Source of the DNA: Sporolactobacillus shoreae
GTDB taxonomy: Bacteria; Bacillota; Bacilli; Bacillales; Sporolactobacillaceae
Reading direction: 5' to 3'
Length of the DNA: 64,000 nucleotides
Assembly (NCBI RefSeq): GCF_004684935.1
Contig: NZ_SRJD01000017.1
Location: forward strand, 19,141 to 83,140
Part shown: one piece after another, positions 9,348-18,097 of the stretch
Layout of the letters: each line of letters begins with the position of its first letter
How positions within the stretch are numbered: position 1 is the stretch's first letter
The notes under the pieces: model-generated
Database searches by the model: none
Seen by the model: only the letters and a program-made list of their open reading frames with translations
Told to the model about the DNA's origin: nothing
Position numbers and translations under genes: made by a program

Positions 9348-9896
9348 ATGATCTGGAAAACACACGGTAATAAGGAAACAAAAAAGGAATGCGATTACAA
9401 AAATATTCAGGGGCCTTACGTTGACCTGAATGATGAGAGTCTGGAAAGGATTGATCGGCTCGTTGACCGTTATGAATCGGACGTTGTCAGGCAGCTGAAT
9501 TCGGAATACAAAAAAGAAACGAAGCGAAGCGATCGGCTTGCGGATCATATCGCTCATTTTGGCGGCAGCTGGCGCTTTATTATTATTTTTTCCGTTTTTT
9601 TGATTACTTGGATTGTCTGGAATACGATCTCTCTGACGCATGGCGTGCAATTTGATCGACCGCCATACATTCTGCTTAACCTGTGCCTGTCGTTTATTGC
9701 AGCCTTCCAAGCTCCCATTATCATGATGAGCCAGAATCGTGCCGCGGCGCGCGACAAGCATGAATCGGTCATTGATTTTGCGATCAATTATAAAGACGGG
9801 CAGGAAATTGATGACATTCAGGCGCGGCTACAAAATCTGGAGACCAAAATCACGAAAATCATGCAGCTGCTTGAAGAGAAACAGGGAATGGATTAA
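9348..9896 (+). CDS. DUF1003 family membrane protein (intact copy)
   Basis: 182 residues. A charged N-terminal part is followed by FGGSWRFIIIFSVFLITWIVWN and then PPYILLNLCLSFIAAFQAPIIMMSQNR, the two-helix core that defines DUF1003. A C-terminal coiled coil (residues ~155-180) rich in Leu/Lys/Glu completes it. The biochemical role of the family is unknown. GGAGGG lies 8 bases before the ATG. A second, decayed copy of this gene lies at 17077-17592 and shares the same three-part layout. Confidence 0.9.
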   Translation: MIWKTHGNKETKKECDYKNIQGPYVDLNDESLERIDRLVDRYESDVVRQLNSEYKKETKRSDRLADHIAHFGGSWRFIIIFSVFLITWIVWNTISLTHGVQFDRPPYILLNLCLSFIAAFQAPIIMMSQNRAAARDKHESVIDFAINYKDGQEIDDIQARLQNLETKITKIMQLLEEKQGMD

Positions 9897-9991
9897 TCTA
9901 CCGGGAAGCGACTTAAAAAGCGGTTAGATTGATGGTGTGTTAGGCTATTCATTCTTTTATGTCGCGCAATCTTTCACAAGGAGGAGGATGG

Positions 9992-10321
9992 ATGATGTAT
10001 TTTGAACTTGTCGTATTCCTAATCGCCCTTTTTCTTATTCTTTTTTCAACACTGAATCATTTTCTTATTCTGAATCGTAAACTGCTGAGTCTGGAAATCG
10101 GCTGGCGGCTGGGAAAAGAAGCACGGCATCACGCTTTGGAATGGCCAGTCAGAAAGGTGAGCTTATTAGAAAATCTATTTTTTTCGGTCGGGTTTGTCAT
10201 TTACATGGTTTTCTGGAAATTAGACAAAGGATGGATCGCCATGCTTATTATGCTCTTGATCGCGATGGGGCTCCCCCTTAGCCGCCATTTTACATTAGAT
10301 CGAATCAGGAAGACTTGGTAA
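9992..10321 (+). CDS. Small membrane protein of unknown function
   Basis: About 109 residues with an N-terminal hydrophobic helix (YFELVVFLIALFLILFSTL), a basic central part with WRLGKEARHHALEWP, and two further hydrophobic segments. AAGGAGGAGG at 9978-9987 is a very strong ribosome-binding site that fits ATG 9992 or ATG 9995, so the in-frame ATG at 9959 is rejected. I do not recognise the family. It follows the DUF1003 gene by about 95 bases. Confidence 0.72.
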   Translation: MMYFELVVFLIALFLILFSTLNHFLILNRKLLSLEIGWRLGKEARHHALEWPVRKVSLLENLFFSVGFVIYMVFWKLDKGWIAMLIMLLIAMGLPLSRHFTLDRIRKTW

Positions 10322-10483
10322 TGGCCGGGAAATCCGCCGAGTCACTAATAAATGCGTAAATTAAAAAACCGGGCCTTCATTAAAAAACAGCTCTCCATTG
10401 GGTCAAACTGAGAAGCCGTATGCCAAAGCATGAAGAGGGAAATACTTCCGTTAATATATATTGAAGCATAACGGAGGATGGCT

Positions 10484-11413
10484 ATGGCGGTGCATCTGAG
10501 TAGTAATCATCATTGGCGGGAACTTTTTTCAAAATCCATATTCTCCTTGATAGGCGTGGCGATTCTTGCGATAGGGGCCACGCTGTGCAAACAGGGCCAC
10601 ATAGGCCTTGACCCCTTCACGGCTCTTAATATCGGGCTCTCCAATAAGCTGCACATGAGTCTGGGGATTTATCAGCTACTCGTGAATGTGCTGATTATCG
10701 TCCTCGTATTTTTTTTAGACCGAAAGAAGATCGGGATTGGAACAGTGATCAATATGGTATTTGCCGGTTTTATGATTGAATGGTTTTCCCGATTTTACAT
10801 TTCCGTTTTTCATTATCATCCATCAATACTGACGATGATGGTCAATGGCATTTTAGGATTGCTGTTATTCACATTGGGCACTTCCTTGTATATGTCGGCC
10901 AATCTTGGAGTTGCTCCCTATGATGCCATCGCCCCAATCGCTTCGGCCAGGCTGCACATCAAGTATCGATTTTGCCGGATCGCTCAGGATCTTGCGTTTA
11001 TGATCGGAGCACTGATCGCAAGCGGTCCGATCGGTCTCGCAACCATCATCATCGCATTCTTTGCCGGTCCGTTAATCACGTTTTATGACAAGTATGTAAG
11101 CAGCCGTCTTGTCTCGAAAGTGGTTGAATTCAGTGCGCATCCATCCGGAAGGAGCATTGGACATGGTTTCACCGGAGCCGGCCGATACACCTATCACCTG
11201 GTCAAGCAATGCTATGAACAAACCATGGAAGTGCAAAAGAAGCTGTCGCATTATTCTGATGAGCAGTTGCAGCAGAAGCAGGAGCAGGCACGACTGACAA
11301 TAAAGGATGCAAAAGCAGTGATCCATCACACGACACTTCAATACGGACTATTGAAAGAAGAAGAGCAGCGTAGGGAAAATTTGGAGAAAAAAGAGGAGCA
11401 TCACCCAGAGTAA
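10484..11413 (+). CDS. YczE-like membrane protein with a long cytosolic tail
   Basis: The first ~210 residues hold five hydrophobic segments and the YczE/YitT-type pattern GATLCKQGHIGLDPFTALNIGLS and SANLGVAPYDAIAP. This family is membrane-embedded; B. subtilis YczE affects lipopeptide production, but the mechanism is not known. The last ~90 residues are hydrophilic, rich in Gln, Lys and Glu and likely helical, which is unusual for the family. GGAGG at 10473-10477 favours ATG 10484 over ATG 10478, which would be directly adjacent. Confidence 0.8.
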   Translation: MAVHLSSNHHWRELFSKSIFSLIGVAILAIGATLCKQGHIGLDPFTALNIGLSNKLHMSLGIYQLLVNVLIIVLVFFLDRKKIGIGTVINMVFAGFMIEWFSRFYISVFHYHPSILTMMVNGILGLLLFTLGTSLYMSANLGVAPYDAIAPIASARLHIKYRFCRIAQDLAFMIGALIASGPIGLATIIIAFFAGPLITFYDKYVSSRLVSKVVEFSAHPSGRSIGHGFTGAGRYTYHLVKQCYEQTMEVQKKLSHYSDEQLQQKQEQARLTIKDAKAVIHHTTLQYGLLKEEEQRRENLEKKEEHHPE

Positions 11414-11567
11414 TTGAGGAATTAAGCGAACAAAAATTTGCACTCTGGAAATCCATGCTCCAGATATGAATACCGTAAAAAAGATACTGACATAATAAAA
11501 ACGCAATTCTTGTGACTCTAAAAATTTCTCACTGCCGTTTTTCTGACTTCTCGCCTATTAGAAGTGG

Positions 11568-12719
11568 TCAACCATTAGCCTCCGCGCACGATCTGCGTTG
11601 AGTACTCAATACCTCCTCATAATCGTTAAGCAATTTCTCGAATATCCGATCCCAGCTTTGCGCCAGTGCATAATGTCTGGCTGCGAAACTCATTTCCTGC
11701 CATTTCGATTCGTTTCCGAGTAAGTATGAAATAGCTGAAACAAACTCATCAACGCATTTTGGTGTGCAGAGTACTCCTGTCTTATTATTGTGGATGATGT
11801 TTTTTACGCCGCCGGCATTCGCTCCAACAACCGGTGTACCGCAGGCCAGTGACTCCAGCACGACATTGCCAAAGGTTTCCGTCGGAGAAGGGAACACCAT
11901 CAGATCTGAAGCTGCGAAAACCTGAGCCAGCATATTCGCACTCAAGTAACCGGTGAATGTGACCTGTTTACCGGCATTCGCTCTGAATTCAGAATAAAGG
12001 GGGCCGTCGCCAGCAATCAGCCAGTGAACATTGTCTCCCATCTGCTCATCTATTTTTTTCATCACTCGCTGCAGGGTCTCAATATCCTTTTCCGGAGCCA
12101 ACCGTCCCGCAAAAGTGAGAATATGTCTGGCCCTGATCGCATAGTTTTTCCGGATCGTATTTTCATCAAAATCCGGGTGAAACAACCTGCAGTCCACGCC
12201 CCTGCTCCAGATGCTCAGATCGTGAAATCCTTTGCTTTTCAGCTGAATGAGTGTTTCGTTTGAAGGAACAAATGTTTTCTGCAGGGAGTGGTGAAACCAT
12301 CGAAGATAGTTCCAGAGAACAGGAGATAAAAGATCCATCTTGTAGTAGGCAAGGTAGGCGTCGAAGTCAGTATGATACGAGCCTACTAAGGGAATACCCC
12401 ATTTTCTGGCATAATACTTTCCCAGCAATCCCATATTGAACGGTGTCGCGACGTGAATCAGATCAGGCTGGAAACGCAGGAGCTTTTTCTTAACATAATA
12501 AGGATTAGGTACGGCAAGTCGGCATTCCGGATAGACAGCGAAGGGAATGCTTTTCACTTTCTGAACATTCATGTTCTTTTTTTCTTCTTTTACATTTTGC
12601 GGTGCGAATAAAAGATAATCAATCCCTTCCTTATTTAAGTACCGGGTCAAACGTTCCAGGGTTTTCGCGACGCCATTGATCTGAGGTGTAAAGGTGTCTG
12701 TGAAAATAGCAATTCTCAT
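11568..12719 (-). CDS. Glycosyltransferase family 4 protein
   Basis: Retaining GT-B glycosyltransferase, probably acting on a lipid or cell-wall acceptor at the inner face of the membrane. The N-terminal domain begins MRIAIFTDTFTPQINGVAKTL, a typical GT4 acceptor-domain start. HVATPFNMGLLG and GSYHTDFDAYL follow. The donor domain shows AGRLAPEKDIE and the E-x7-E motif in SPTETFGNVVLESLACGTPVVG. At 383 residues it has the family length and resembles the mannosyltransferase/glucosyltransferase branch often annotated MgtA-like. GGAGGT precedes the ATG. Donor sugar and acceptor are not known. Confidence 0.9.
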   Translation of the reverse strand: MRIAIFTDTFTPQINGVAKTLERLTRYLNKEGIDYLLFAPQNVKEEKKNMNVQKVKSIPFAVYPECRLAVPNPYYVKKKLLRFQPDLIHVATPFNMGLLGKYYARKWGIPLVGSYHTDFDAYLAYYKMDLLSPVLWNYLRWFHHSLQKTFVPSNETLIQLKSKGFHDLSIWSRGVDCRLFHPDFDENTIRKNYAIRARHILTFAGRLAPEKDIETLQRVMKKIDEQMGDNVHWLIAGDGPLYSEFRANAGKQVTFTGYLSANMLAQVFAASDLMVFPSPTETFGNVVLESLACGTPVVGANAGGVKNIIHNNKTGVLCTPKCVDEFVSAISYLLGNESKWQEMSFAARHYALAQSWDRIFEKLLNDYEEVLSTQRRSCAEANG

Positions 12720-13247
12720 GAAAGTACCTCCCGCTTGAATGGCGTTTAATCAAGTAAAAGTCAATAGTCAGAGTTACAAGCGAATAAGGTGAGCAAATTT
12801 CGGCAGGTGTCATCCCAACGTTTGCGATCCTGCAGGAAGAGATTTTCAAATTGAGGATTATTCCTTCTGAAAGTACGTCGTTCTATCAGGTAAAGCTGAT
12901 CTGATGATCTGATTAAAATTCTGCACCTCTTTGATGAAAATATATTTTGATCCAACACATCCATTTTAATAAGAAATTTTTAATTTTGTATTGGGAAACG
13001 TAAAGCCCAGGAAAAAGATGTGTTAAGATTGATTCTCAATTAACAGGATACCCCGGTGTGAGTCAGTCCGTTGAGGGAGAACCTTTCGATAGTCACGTCC
13101 GTTGCCGGCACGTCGAAGTTTTTTTAGGAAGAATGTCTGCCATATTACTTCCCTATGCTGTTTGTTCGTAATAGACTGTAAGTAAAGGCGATGTTTTTGT
13201 GAAAACATTCCGGCAAACTTTTTCCGGATTCATGCGGGGTGAACAGA
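12720..13247. other. Intergenic region between a glycosyltransferase and a hydrolase; possible gene debris
   Basis: A minus-strand frame at 12761-12964 ends with the peptide DRKRWDDTCRNLLTLFA, which is vaguely like the last helix of a glycosyltransferase. It has no ribosome-binding site and may be a remnant. The rest of the stretch shows no supported gene, RNA or strong repeat. Confidence 0.3.
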
Positions 13248-14303
13248 TTGGAAACTATGACACCTGAAGTACAGTCCAAAGAAAACAAGACACCAAGAGT
13301 CAAAAGGTTTATAAAGAAAGAGATCATCATTTCATCTGTAGTTCTGACCAGTACGGCCGCTTTTTTAAAAGTCGCCGCTGACGCCGTTGGCCGACACTTC
13401 TATAAACTGGCGATTGCGCGCAATGATAAGGAGCAGCTGACGGGTGTATTGAGTTCAGGCGAGAAGAAGGTACCACTGCCTGAGTCTGTGAAGCAGACAC
13501 TAAAAAAACAGACGGAGATGAAAAATGATTTTATTAATCAAAATTCTCCAAAGGATCTGTTTCTCGAGTCAAGGGACCGGCTGAAACTTCACGCTTATCT
13601 TTTTGAGACACACCCTGACAGCCACAAGTGGGTTATTCCGCTGCATGGCTACATGAACCAGGGCTCGGACATGTTTTTCTTTGCGGCGATGTTTTCTCAG
13701 CAAGGCTTTAATGCGCTTGTGCCGGATCTACGCGGCGCGGGGAAGAGCGAAGGGGATTACATTGGCATGGGCTGGGACGACCGCTTGGACGTCGTGAGTT
13801 GGATTAATCGAATCATAGAGCATGATGAGCAGGCAAAAATAGTTGTCTATGGAATTTCAATGGGGGCCGCAACGGCGATGATGACTGCCGGTGAGGATCT
13901 GCCGAAAAATGTGACCGCAATTGTCGAAGATTGCGGGTATACCTCGGTCGCCGACGAGTTCTCCTATGAACTTCACAATCTCTATTCACTGCCGGCTTTC
14001 CCGGTTCTTCCGCTGGCTGACAAGGCGATAAGAGGTAAAGCCGGCTTTAGTATCTACCAGGCTTCGTCGGTGGAACAGTTGAAAAAGGCGAAAGTGCCGA
14101 TGCTTTTTATTCATGGCGATAAAGATACCTATGTGCCTACAGAAATGGTTTATAAAGTATACGAGGCCGCTCCAGTGGAAAAAGAACTGCTGATTGTTAA
14201 GGATGCGCCGCACGCCTCATCATCCTTCGTAAACCCTGAACTCTACTTTTCAAAGATTTTTGAGTTTGTCAACAAACGCCTGGATACACAAACGGCCCAG
14301 TGA
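13248..14303 (+). CDS. Membrane-anchored alpha/beta hydrolase (YqkD-like)
   Basis: Serine hydrolase of unknown substrate. A basic N-terminus is followed by a hydrophobic helix (IIISSVVLTSTAAFLKVAADA) that likely anchors it in the membrane. The hydrolase core has the oxyanion strand IPLHGYMNQG, the nucleophile elbow YGISMGAATA, the acid in FIHGDKDTYVP and the histidine in KDAPHAS, so the triad is complete. GGGGTGA at 13235-13241 lies 6 bases before TTG 13248, which I prefer; GTG 13239 and ATG 13257 are alternatives. It resembles B. subtilis YqkD in length and layout. Confidence 0.87.
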   Translation: METMTPEVQSKENKTPRVKRFIKKEIIISSVVLTSTAAFLKVAADAVGRHFYKLAIARNDKEQLTGVLSSGEKKVPLPESVKQTLKKQTEMKNDFINQNSPKDLFLESRDRLKLHAYLFETHPDSHKWVIPLHGYMNQGSDMFFFAAMFSQQGFNALVPDLRGAGKSEGDYIGMGWDDRLDVVSWINRIIEHDEQAKIVVYGISMGAATAMMTAGEDLPKNVTAIVEDCGYTSVADEFSYELHNLYSLPAFPVLPLADKAIRGKAGFSIYQASSVEQLKKAKVPMLFIHGDKDTYVPTEMVYKVYEAAPVEKELLIVKDAPHASSSFVNPELYFSKIFEFVNKRLDTQTAQ

Positions 14304-14367
14304 CATGAAAGACAGGCGGCTGGAGCGGAATAGCCATCTTTGATCACGGTATGATAGAACATTGCAG

Positions 14368-14405
14368 AATCCCCTATAACATAGAGAGAGCGGGATTTTT
14401 TTTAG
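14368..14405 (+). terminator. Terminator after the alpha/beta hydrolase
   Basis: AATCCC pairs with GGGATT around an 18-base loop, followed by eight T. Confidence 0.65.
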
Positions 14406-14410
14406 TTATT

Positions 14411-15286
14411 TTATTTTAGAGCAGACCAATGTGATGGGTGAGAAAGCAAGCGCGGTAGTTTCGTGTGTGCATCGCCCTTCGCCGAGTCAATCTGAGCTTG
14501 GGTGAGAAAGATACTCTCAGTGAGATCAGCTCCACTAAGATCGGCGTCGCGTAAATCAGCGCCAATAAAATCAGCTGCTCTCAAATCGGCGTCTCGGAGG
14601 TTAGCAGCAATAAGGTATGCTCCTCTTAAGTTGGCTCCGCTGAGATCAGTTCCTCTAAGATTTGCGCCCATAAGATCAGCACCTCGACGGTTGATTCTCT
14701 TGCTTTTTTTCATACCCTTATGCTGCAGATGTGACTCTATCCACACAAGTTCACTTGTCCTTAAGAGCAGTGCATTTACATTTGTGCGATGTGATGGAAC
14801 GTCCAGTTTCAGTAGTGAGTCCGGACTAAGTTGTGACAAACGTTCCGTCTCATGAAGCGCGAGATAGAGCTCTCTGTGGATCGGATGAGACGCTTTCAAC
14901 GTAAGAGCTTCAGTCAAATACCAGAGTATCTCATGGAGTTGAAGCATAATTGGGAACACATGGTACATTTTCGTGGCCGTTGCTGGACCTTCATGCCAGT
15001 CGATTCCCCCGAAAGTGATTTGAGAAACCTTTTGCCCTGCACCAAAGCAGTCAAAAGCGATACACCCTTTAAATCCCTGCTGTCTGAGATTTTTGTGAAT
15101 GCTGCAACGAAAGTCTGATTGCAGATTTGGGCAGGGCTTGCCAGCATTTTTTTCAACTGCAAAATCTGCTGAAACTGCGAAGGGCAGTGCAACACAACAC
15201 AAACCGAAGCATTTCTCGCAGTCAGGACGCAGACTGTTGTGACTTATATCGTGTTTTGGATTTGGATAATCATGGTTCTCAAACAA
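14411..15286 (-). CDS. Cys-rich N-terminal domain fused to a pentapeptide-repeat domain
   Basis: 291 residues. The N-terminal half carries DCEKCFGLCC, CPNLQSDFRC and CIAFDCFGAG, a spacing that suggests a bound metal or iron-sulphur cluster. The C-terminal half (about residues 205-262) is twelve consecutive pentapeptides of the A(D/N)LxX type, such as GADLM, GANLR and GTDLS, which fold into a right-handed square beta-helix. Some pentapeptide proteins mimic DNA and protect gyrase, but nothing here proves that. The start is TTG 15286, with GGGAG 9 bases upstream. An extended -10 and a 22-bp palindrome precede it. Confidence 0.87.
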   Translation of the reverse strand: MFENHDYPNPKHDISHNSLRPDCEKCFGLCCVALPFAVSADFAVEKNAGKPCPNLQSDFRCSIHKNLRQQGFKGCIAFDCFGAGQKVSQITFGGIDWHEGPATATKMYHVFPIMLQLHEILWYLTEALTLKASHPIHRELYLALHETERLSQLSPDSLLKLDVPSHRTNVNALLLRTSELVWIESHLQHKGMKKSKRINRRGADLMGANLRGTDLSGANLRGAYLIAANLRDADLRAADFIGADLRDADLSGADLTESIFLTQAQIDSAKGDAHTKLPRLLSHPSHWSALK

Positions 15287-15308
15287 TACGTGTTTCTCCC
15301 TGTATCAT

Positions 15309-15345
15309 CCATACATTGATTAATGTATGGGTAAGTATTATAGCA
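15309..15345 (-). promoter_or_regulatory. Extended -10 promoter and palindromic operator of the pentapeptide gene
   Basis: On the minus strand TGCTATAAT (15345-15337) is an extended -10. Directly downstream is a perfect palindrome with 9-bp arms CCATACATT and AATGTATGG around GATT (15309-15330), so it covers the expected transcription start. Placement and symmetry indicate a repressor site; the repressor is unknown. Confidence 0.65.
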
Positions 15346-15511
15346 TTATTGATTGGTTTGTTACTTCACTTGCGCTACAACCGCTTTTCAATTCGCTAAT
15401 GCTAATATTAACATTGATAACTTCACAGTCAATTAGTGGTCATATATTTCAAGGGAACGTTGATTTTGTCGATAACCATCTAGATACCCCAGCAAGATGA
15501 CCCTATAAACT

Positions 15512-15549
15512 AAAAATCGGTCTGCCTGAACTTAGGGAAACCGATTTTT
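15512..15549. terminator. Bidirectional terminator, 10-bp stem
   Basis: AAAAATCGGT (15512-15521) pairs perfectly with ACCGATTTTT (15540-15549). It ends the minus-strand gene at 15562. Confidence 0.85.
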
Positions 15550-15561
15550 GTATTCATATGA

Positions 15562-15792
15562 TTATCCGAAAAATGTTGCAGCAATAGCTACCACGAACAT
15601 AAAACCGGCAACAGAAAAGTCTAAGATCATCTGCTGCCTTTTTTTCTTTTTCTGACGGTCGGAGATGCCTGAAACGAGCATCATGAAACCCAGGAAAACA
15701 AACATCAGATTCACAAATCTGCCAGTGATCATTGCATAGATGGCGAAGATCAGGGTCAGGATCGAAAAAGCAACGCTCAGCGCTCTTAACAA
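15562..15792 (-). CDS. DUF3953-like small membrane protein
   Basis: About 76 residues in three hydrophobic segments: an N-terminal helix, FVNLMFVFLGFMMLVSGIS, and a C-terminal VAGFMFVVAIAATFFG, separated by a basic loop RQKKKKRQQ. This is the pattern of DUF3953 proteins of unknown function. GGAGT lies 8 bases before TTG 15792, preferred over GTG 15801, which touches the GGAGT. It sits between two terminators and is probably monocistronic. Confidence 0.7.
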   Translation of the reverse strand: MLRALSVAFSILTLIFAIYAMITGRFVNLMFVFLGFMMLVSGISDRQKKKKRQQMILDFSVAGFMFVVAIAATFFG

Positions 15793-15834
15793 ATGGTTCA
15801 CACTCCAGTCGGCATTTTCGGTAAATATAACAAG

Positions 15835-15864
15835 AGCTGCCTTTCATATCTGAAAGACAGCCTC
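15835..15864 (-). terminator. Terminator of the PAP2 phosphatase gene
   Basis: On the minus strand GGCTGTCTTTCA pairs with TGAAAGGCAGCT with one wobble pair, loop GATA. The following T-run is short. Confidence 0.55.
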
Positions 15865-15880
15865 TCAGTCAAATCAACCA

Positions 15881-16417
15881 TCAGAATGGCATCATATAAG
15901 AGAAAACGATCATACCAGTTACGGTTCCGAGGAAAATCCCGGCCAGCACATCGCTCGGATAATGGAGACCGAGGAAGATCCGTGATACGGCAACGCTTAA
16001 TGCGAGCGGCATAAGGAAGATACCCAGGAACGGGTGATACATAATCAGCGGAATAACCACTGAAAATACAGCTGTCGAGTGGCCGGACGGAAACGAGTGG
16101 TCAGCCAGCGGGTGCTCCGGAACTTTAATTCCCTCCAAAGCAAGATAGGGACGCACGCGCGGGAAAACCTTTTTCAACACTTGGACGATCATATGGCTGA
16201 TCGTCAGCGACACAGCGCAGGCGACTGCAGTCTGATGCAGGCGCCCGTGAGAAAAAGCGAGGAGGAACAACACGGCAAGAATCTCTGCCACAGCCCCTCC
16301 GATATTTGTTATCGTCCGAAAATAGACGTTCAGCGCTCTTTTTTCAAAGTAACGGTTGATCCCCTTAGATATTTGGCACTCAATCTGATGGAATCCATCT
16401 ATTGATTTCGAGAACAT
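15881..16417 (-). CDS. PAP2 family phosphatase, probably undecaprenyl-diphosphatase type
   Basis: A 178-residue membrane phosphatase. All three PAP2 motifs are present: KKVFPRVRP, PSGHS, and SRIFLGLHYPSD, with the catalytic histidines in motifs two and three. Four to five hydrophobic helices carry them, with the active site expected on the outer face. Family members such as BcrC recycle undecaprenyl pyrophosphate for cell-wall synthesis, but phosphatidylglycerophosphate phosphatases share the fold, so the substrate is an inference. Confidence 0.9.
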   Translation of the reverse strand: MFSKSIDGFHQIECQISKGINRYFEKRALNVYFRTITNIGGAVAEILAVLFLLAFSHGRLHQTAVACAVSLTISHMIVQVLKKVFPRVRPYLALEGIKVPEHPLADHSFPSGHSTAVFSVVIPLIMYHPFLGIFLMPLALSVAVSRIFLGLHYPSDVLAGIFLGTVTGMIVFSYMMPF

Positions 16418-16742
16418 TCCAAGTTACCCCCAATAATAAATAAATTCGGTTCATACATATAGTTTAATAGGGTAATATTAATCTAGATATTGTTATTGTA
16501 AATCGGGGACAAGGTGTTTGTAAAGTATTGTGGGACAATACCAGCTATTCTCAGTAATGAATATCCCTGCATCTTTTGAGTATCCAGCAACTGACTATCT
16601 CCCGAATTCTGCTAAAAGCCCATTGAGAGTCGCGACAAATATGAGATAATAAACTATCACTTGAATAATATTCACTGAGTCATTTTAATGATCCATTGTA
16701 GCATCTGTAATCATATAAGCTTAGGAATGGGGGGATGGTCCA
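16418..16742. other. Intergenic region with a 17-bp palindrome
   Basis: No gene is supported. GTATTGT and ACAATAC, separated by GGG (16525-16541), form a perfect inverted repeat that could be an operator for the divergent PAP2 gene or the membrane protein at 16743. The remainder is A/T-rich without recognisable elements. Confidence 0.45.
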
Positions 16743-17039
16743 ATGCTTCGCGCTTCTCTGGAAATCCTGAGACTTATTTTTATTATTGTAATTCTGAGCA
16801 TTTTGTTCGGCTCAGGGGTGCTCTGGATCTATCATTTACTGGATATGACTGTTGACCGATTAGGTTATTTTATGATCTCCACAGCCGATTTGATTCTTAT
16901 TTTTATTCTCTATCGCAACAGATTTCAATTTCATGGTTTTTACAAAGGGAAGGACAGAAGAAAGCTCTCAGGAAGTGCCTATTACTTTCTCCTGGCTACG
17001 GCTCTGATTATTCTGCTGGCTGTTCCTTTCTTTAACTGA
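16743..17039 (+). CDS. Small membrane protein of unknown function
   Basis: 98 residues with three hydrophobic helices: ILRLIFIIVILSILFGSGVL, TADLILIFILYR and AYYFLLATALIILLAVPFF, and a basic loop with GKDRRKLSG. A GGGGGAT motif lies 8 bases before the ATG. No family was recognised. It lies 37 bases before the decayed DUF1003 copy; a small membrane protein also follows the intact DUF1003 gene at 9348, but the two are not obviously homologous. Confidence 0.65.
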   Translation: MLRASLEILRLIFIIVILSILFGSGVLWIYHLLDMTVDRLGYFMISTADLILIFILYRNRFQFHGFYKGKDRRKLSGSAYYFLLATALIILLAVPFFN

Positions 17040-17076
17040 CAAGAGGCAGAGGCCTAATTTCTCATGAGGAGCAGAA

Positions 17077-17592
17077 GTGAAAAAAGGAAACGACGTGAAG
17101 GATGATAAAAATATACAGGGCTTTGACAACGACCTGAATGACGAAAGCCTGAACCGGATTGACAGACTGGTAACGAATATGAATCGGAAATCGTCCGGCA
17201 GCTGAATTCGGAATATGTCCGGCAGACGAAGACGAAAGATTATATCGCCAGGTTTGGCGGCAGTTAGCGGTTTATCATATCTTTTGGCATTTTTCTTGCG
17301 CTCTGGATCATTTGGAATGTCATCGGTCTGACCGGTGTGCTTAAATTTGATAGGCCGCCTTTTATTCTGCTGAATCTTTGCCTCTCTTTTATCGCTGCGT
17401 TCCAGGCGCCATTCGTTATGATGAGCCAGAACCGTCCCACAGCCCGCGACAAGCAAGCATGAATCAATCATTGATTTCTCGATTAACTATAAGGCTGATG
17501 CAGAAATCGACGATATGCAAAGCCGCCTGGAACATATCGAAAATGATATCGGAGAAATTAAAAAACTGCTGAATGAGCAAAAGAAAGATTAA
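17077..17592 (+). pseudogene. Decayed DUF1003 gene with three inactivating lesions
   Basis: Reading in pieces from GTG 17077 (GAGGAG upstream) gives the same protein as the intact gene at 9348: DLNDESLNRIDRLV, then a lost base near 17170, then YESEIVRQLNSEYV and IARFGGS, then TAG (17265-17267) where the paralogue has the Trp of FGGSW, then FDRPPFILLNLCLSFIAAFQAP, then a 4-base duplication (AAGCAAGC, 17451-17458) that shifts the frame, then ESIIDFSINYK and a coiled-coil tail ending at TAA 17592. Three independent lesions mean it is not a functional DUF1003 gene. It is a duplicate or relic of the copy 7.2 kb upstream. Confidence 0.9.
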
Positions 17593-17757
17593 GAAAACGA
17601 ATTGCCATAAAACACATTTAGAGAAATACTATCAATTTTGAAAGAATATATGTGAAATAAGTATATAATTAACGTAATAATATTTATGTAAACAAAATAA
17701 TTATCGGATCAAAGTCATAAAAATTTAAGCAGGGAGAGACGGTCACCAGTATAAGAG

Positions 17758-17976
17758 CTCGCCCTAGAAGCGAAGTACCCGACACCACTGCTCCAAGTCA
17801 GCGAGGCCTATCGATTTTTGTAGAATCATGCAGATACGTATAATCTGAATATGAATAAAGTCGCTTTTGCAGGAGATTTGGCGGGTTCGCAGATTGTCAG
17901 CCAGTATTATAATGCACAGACAACTCCCTTATTTTCAAAAGCCATGAATATGGAGACAGTAATCCGCGTGAAATAG
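17758..17976 (+). pseudogene. Esterase (alpha/beta hydrolase) remnant with the nucleophile serine lost
   Basis: One frame reads LALEAKYPTPLLQVSEAYRFL, stop (TAG 17821-17823), NHADTYNLNMNKVAFAGDLAGSQIVSQYYNA and ends at TAG 17974-17976. The order LAPEAKYPTPL .. AYRFLVENA .. AGDSAG .. is that of carboxylesterases of the BD-FAE type. Here the GDSAG serine is Leu (TTG 17878-17880), and both ends of the gene are missing. Further peptide fragments up to about 18060 could not be assigned. Confidence 0.75.
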
Positions 17977-18097
17977 CAGGCAAACTGGGGTATGGATGTC
18001 ATTTGCCATGTATATCAAACCGGCGCAGCAGGCCGATCAGGAGGCCCAATAAAAAAATTGAACCAGTGACAGGAAAAGAAGGGCTGCACGTCTAACT

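Noticed and set aside
14502..14855. Plus-strand frame rich in Ser/Ala/Arg repeats
   Set aside because: It is the antisense image of the pentapeptide repeats of the gene at 14411-15286; the repeat structure belongs to that gene.
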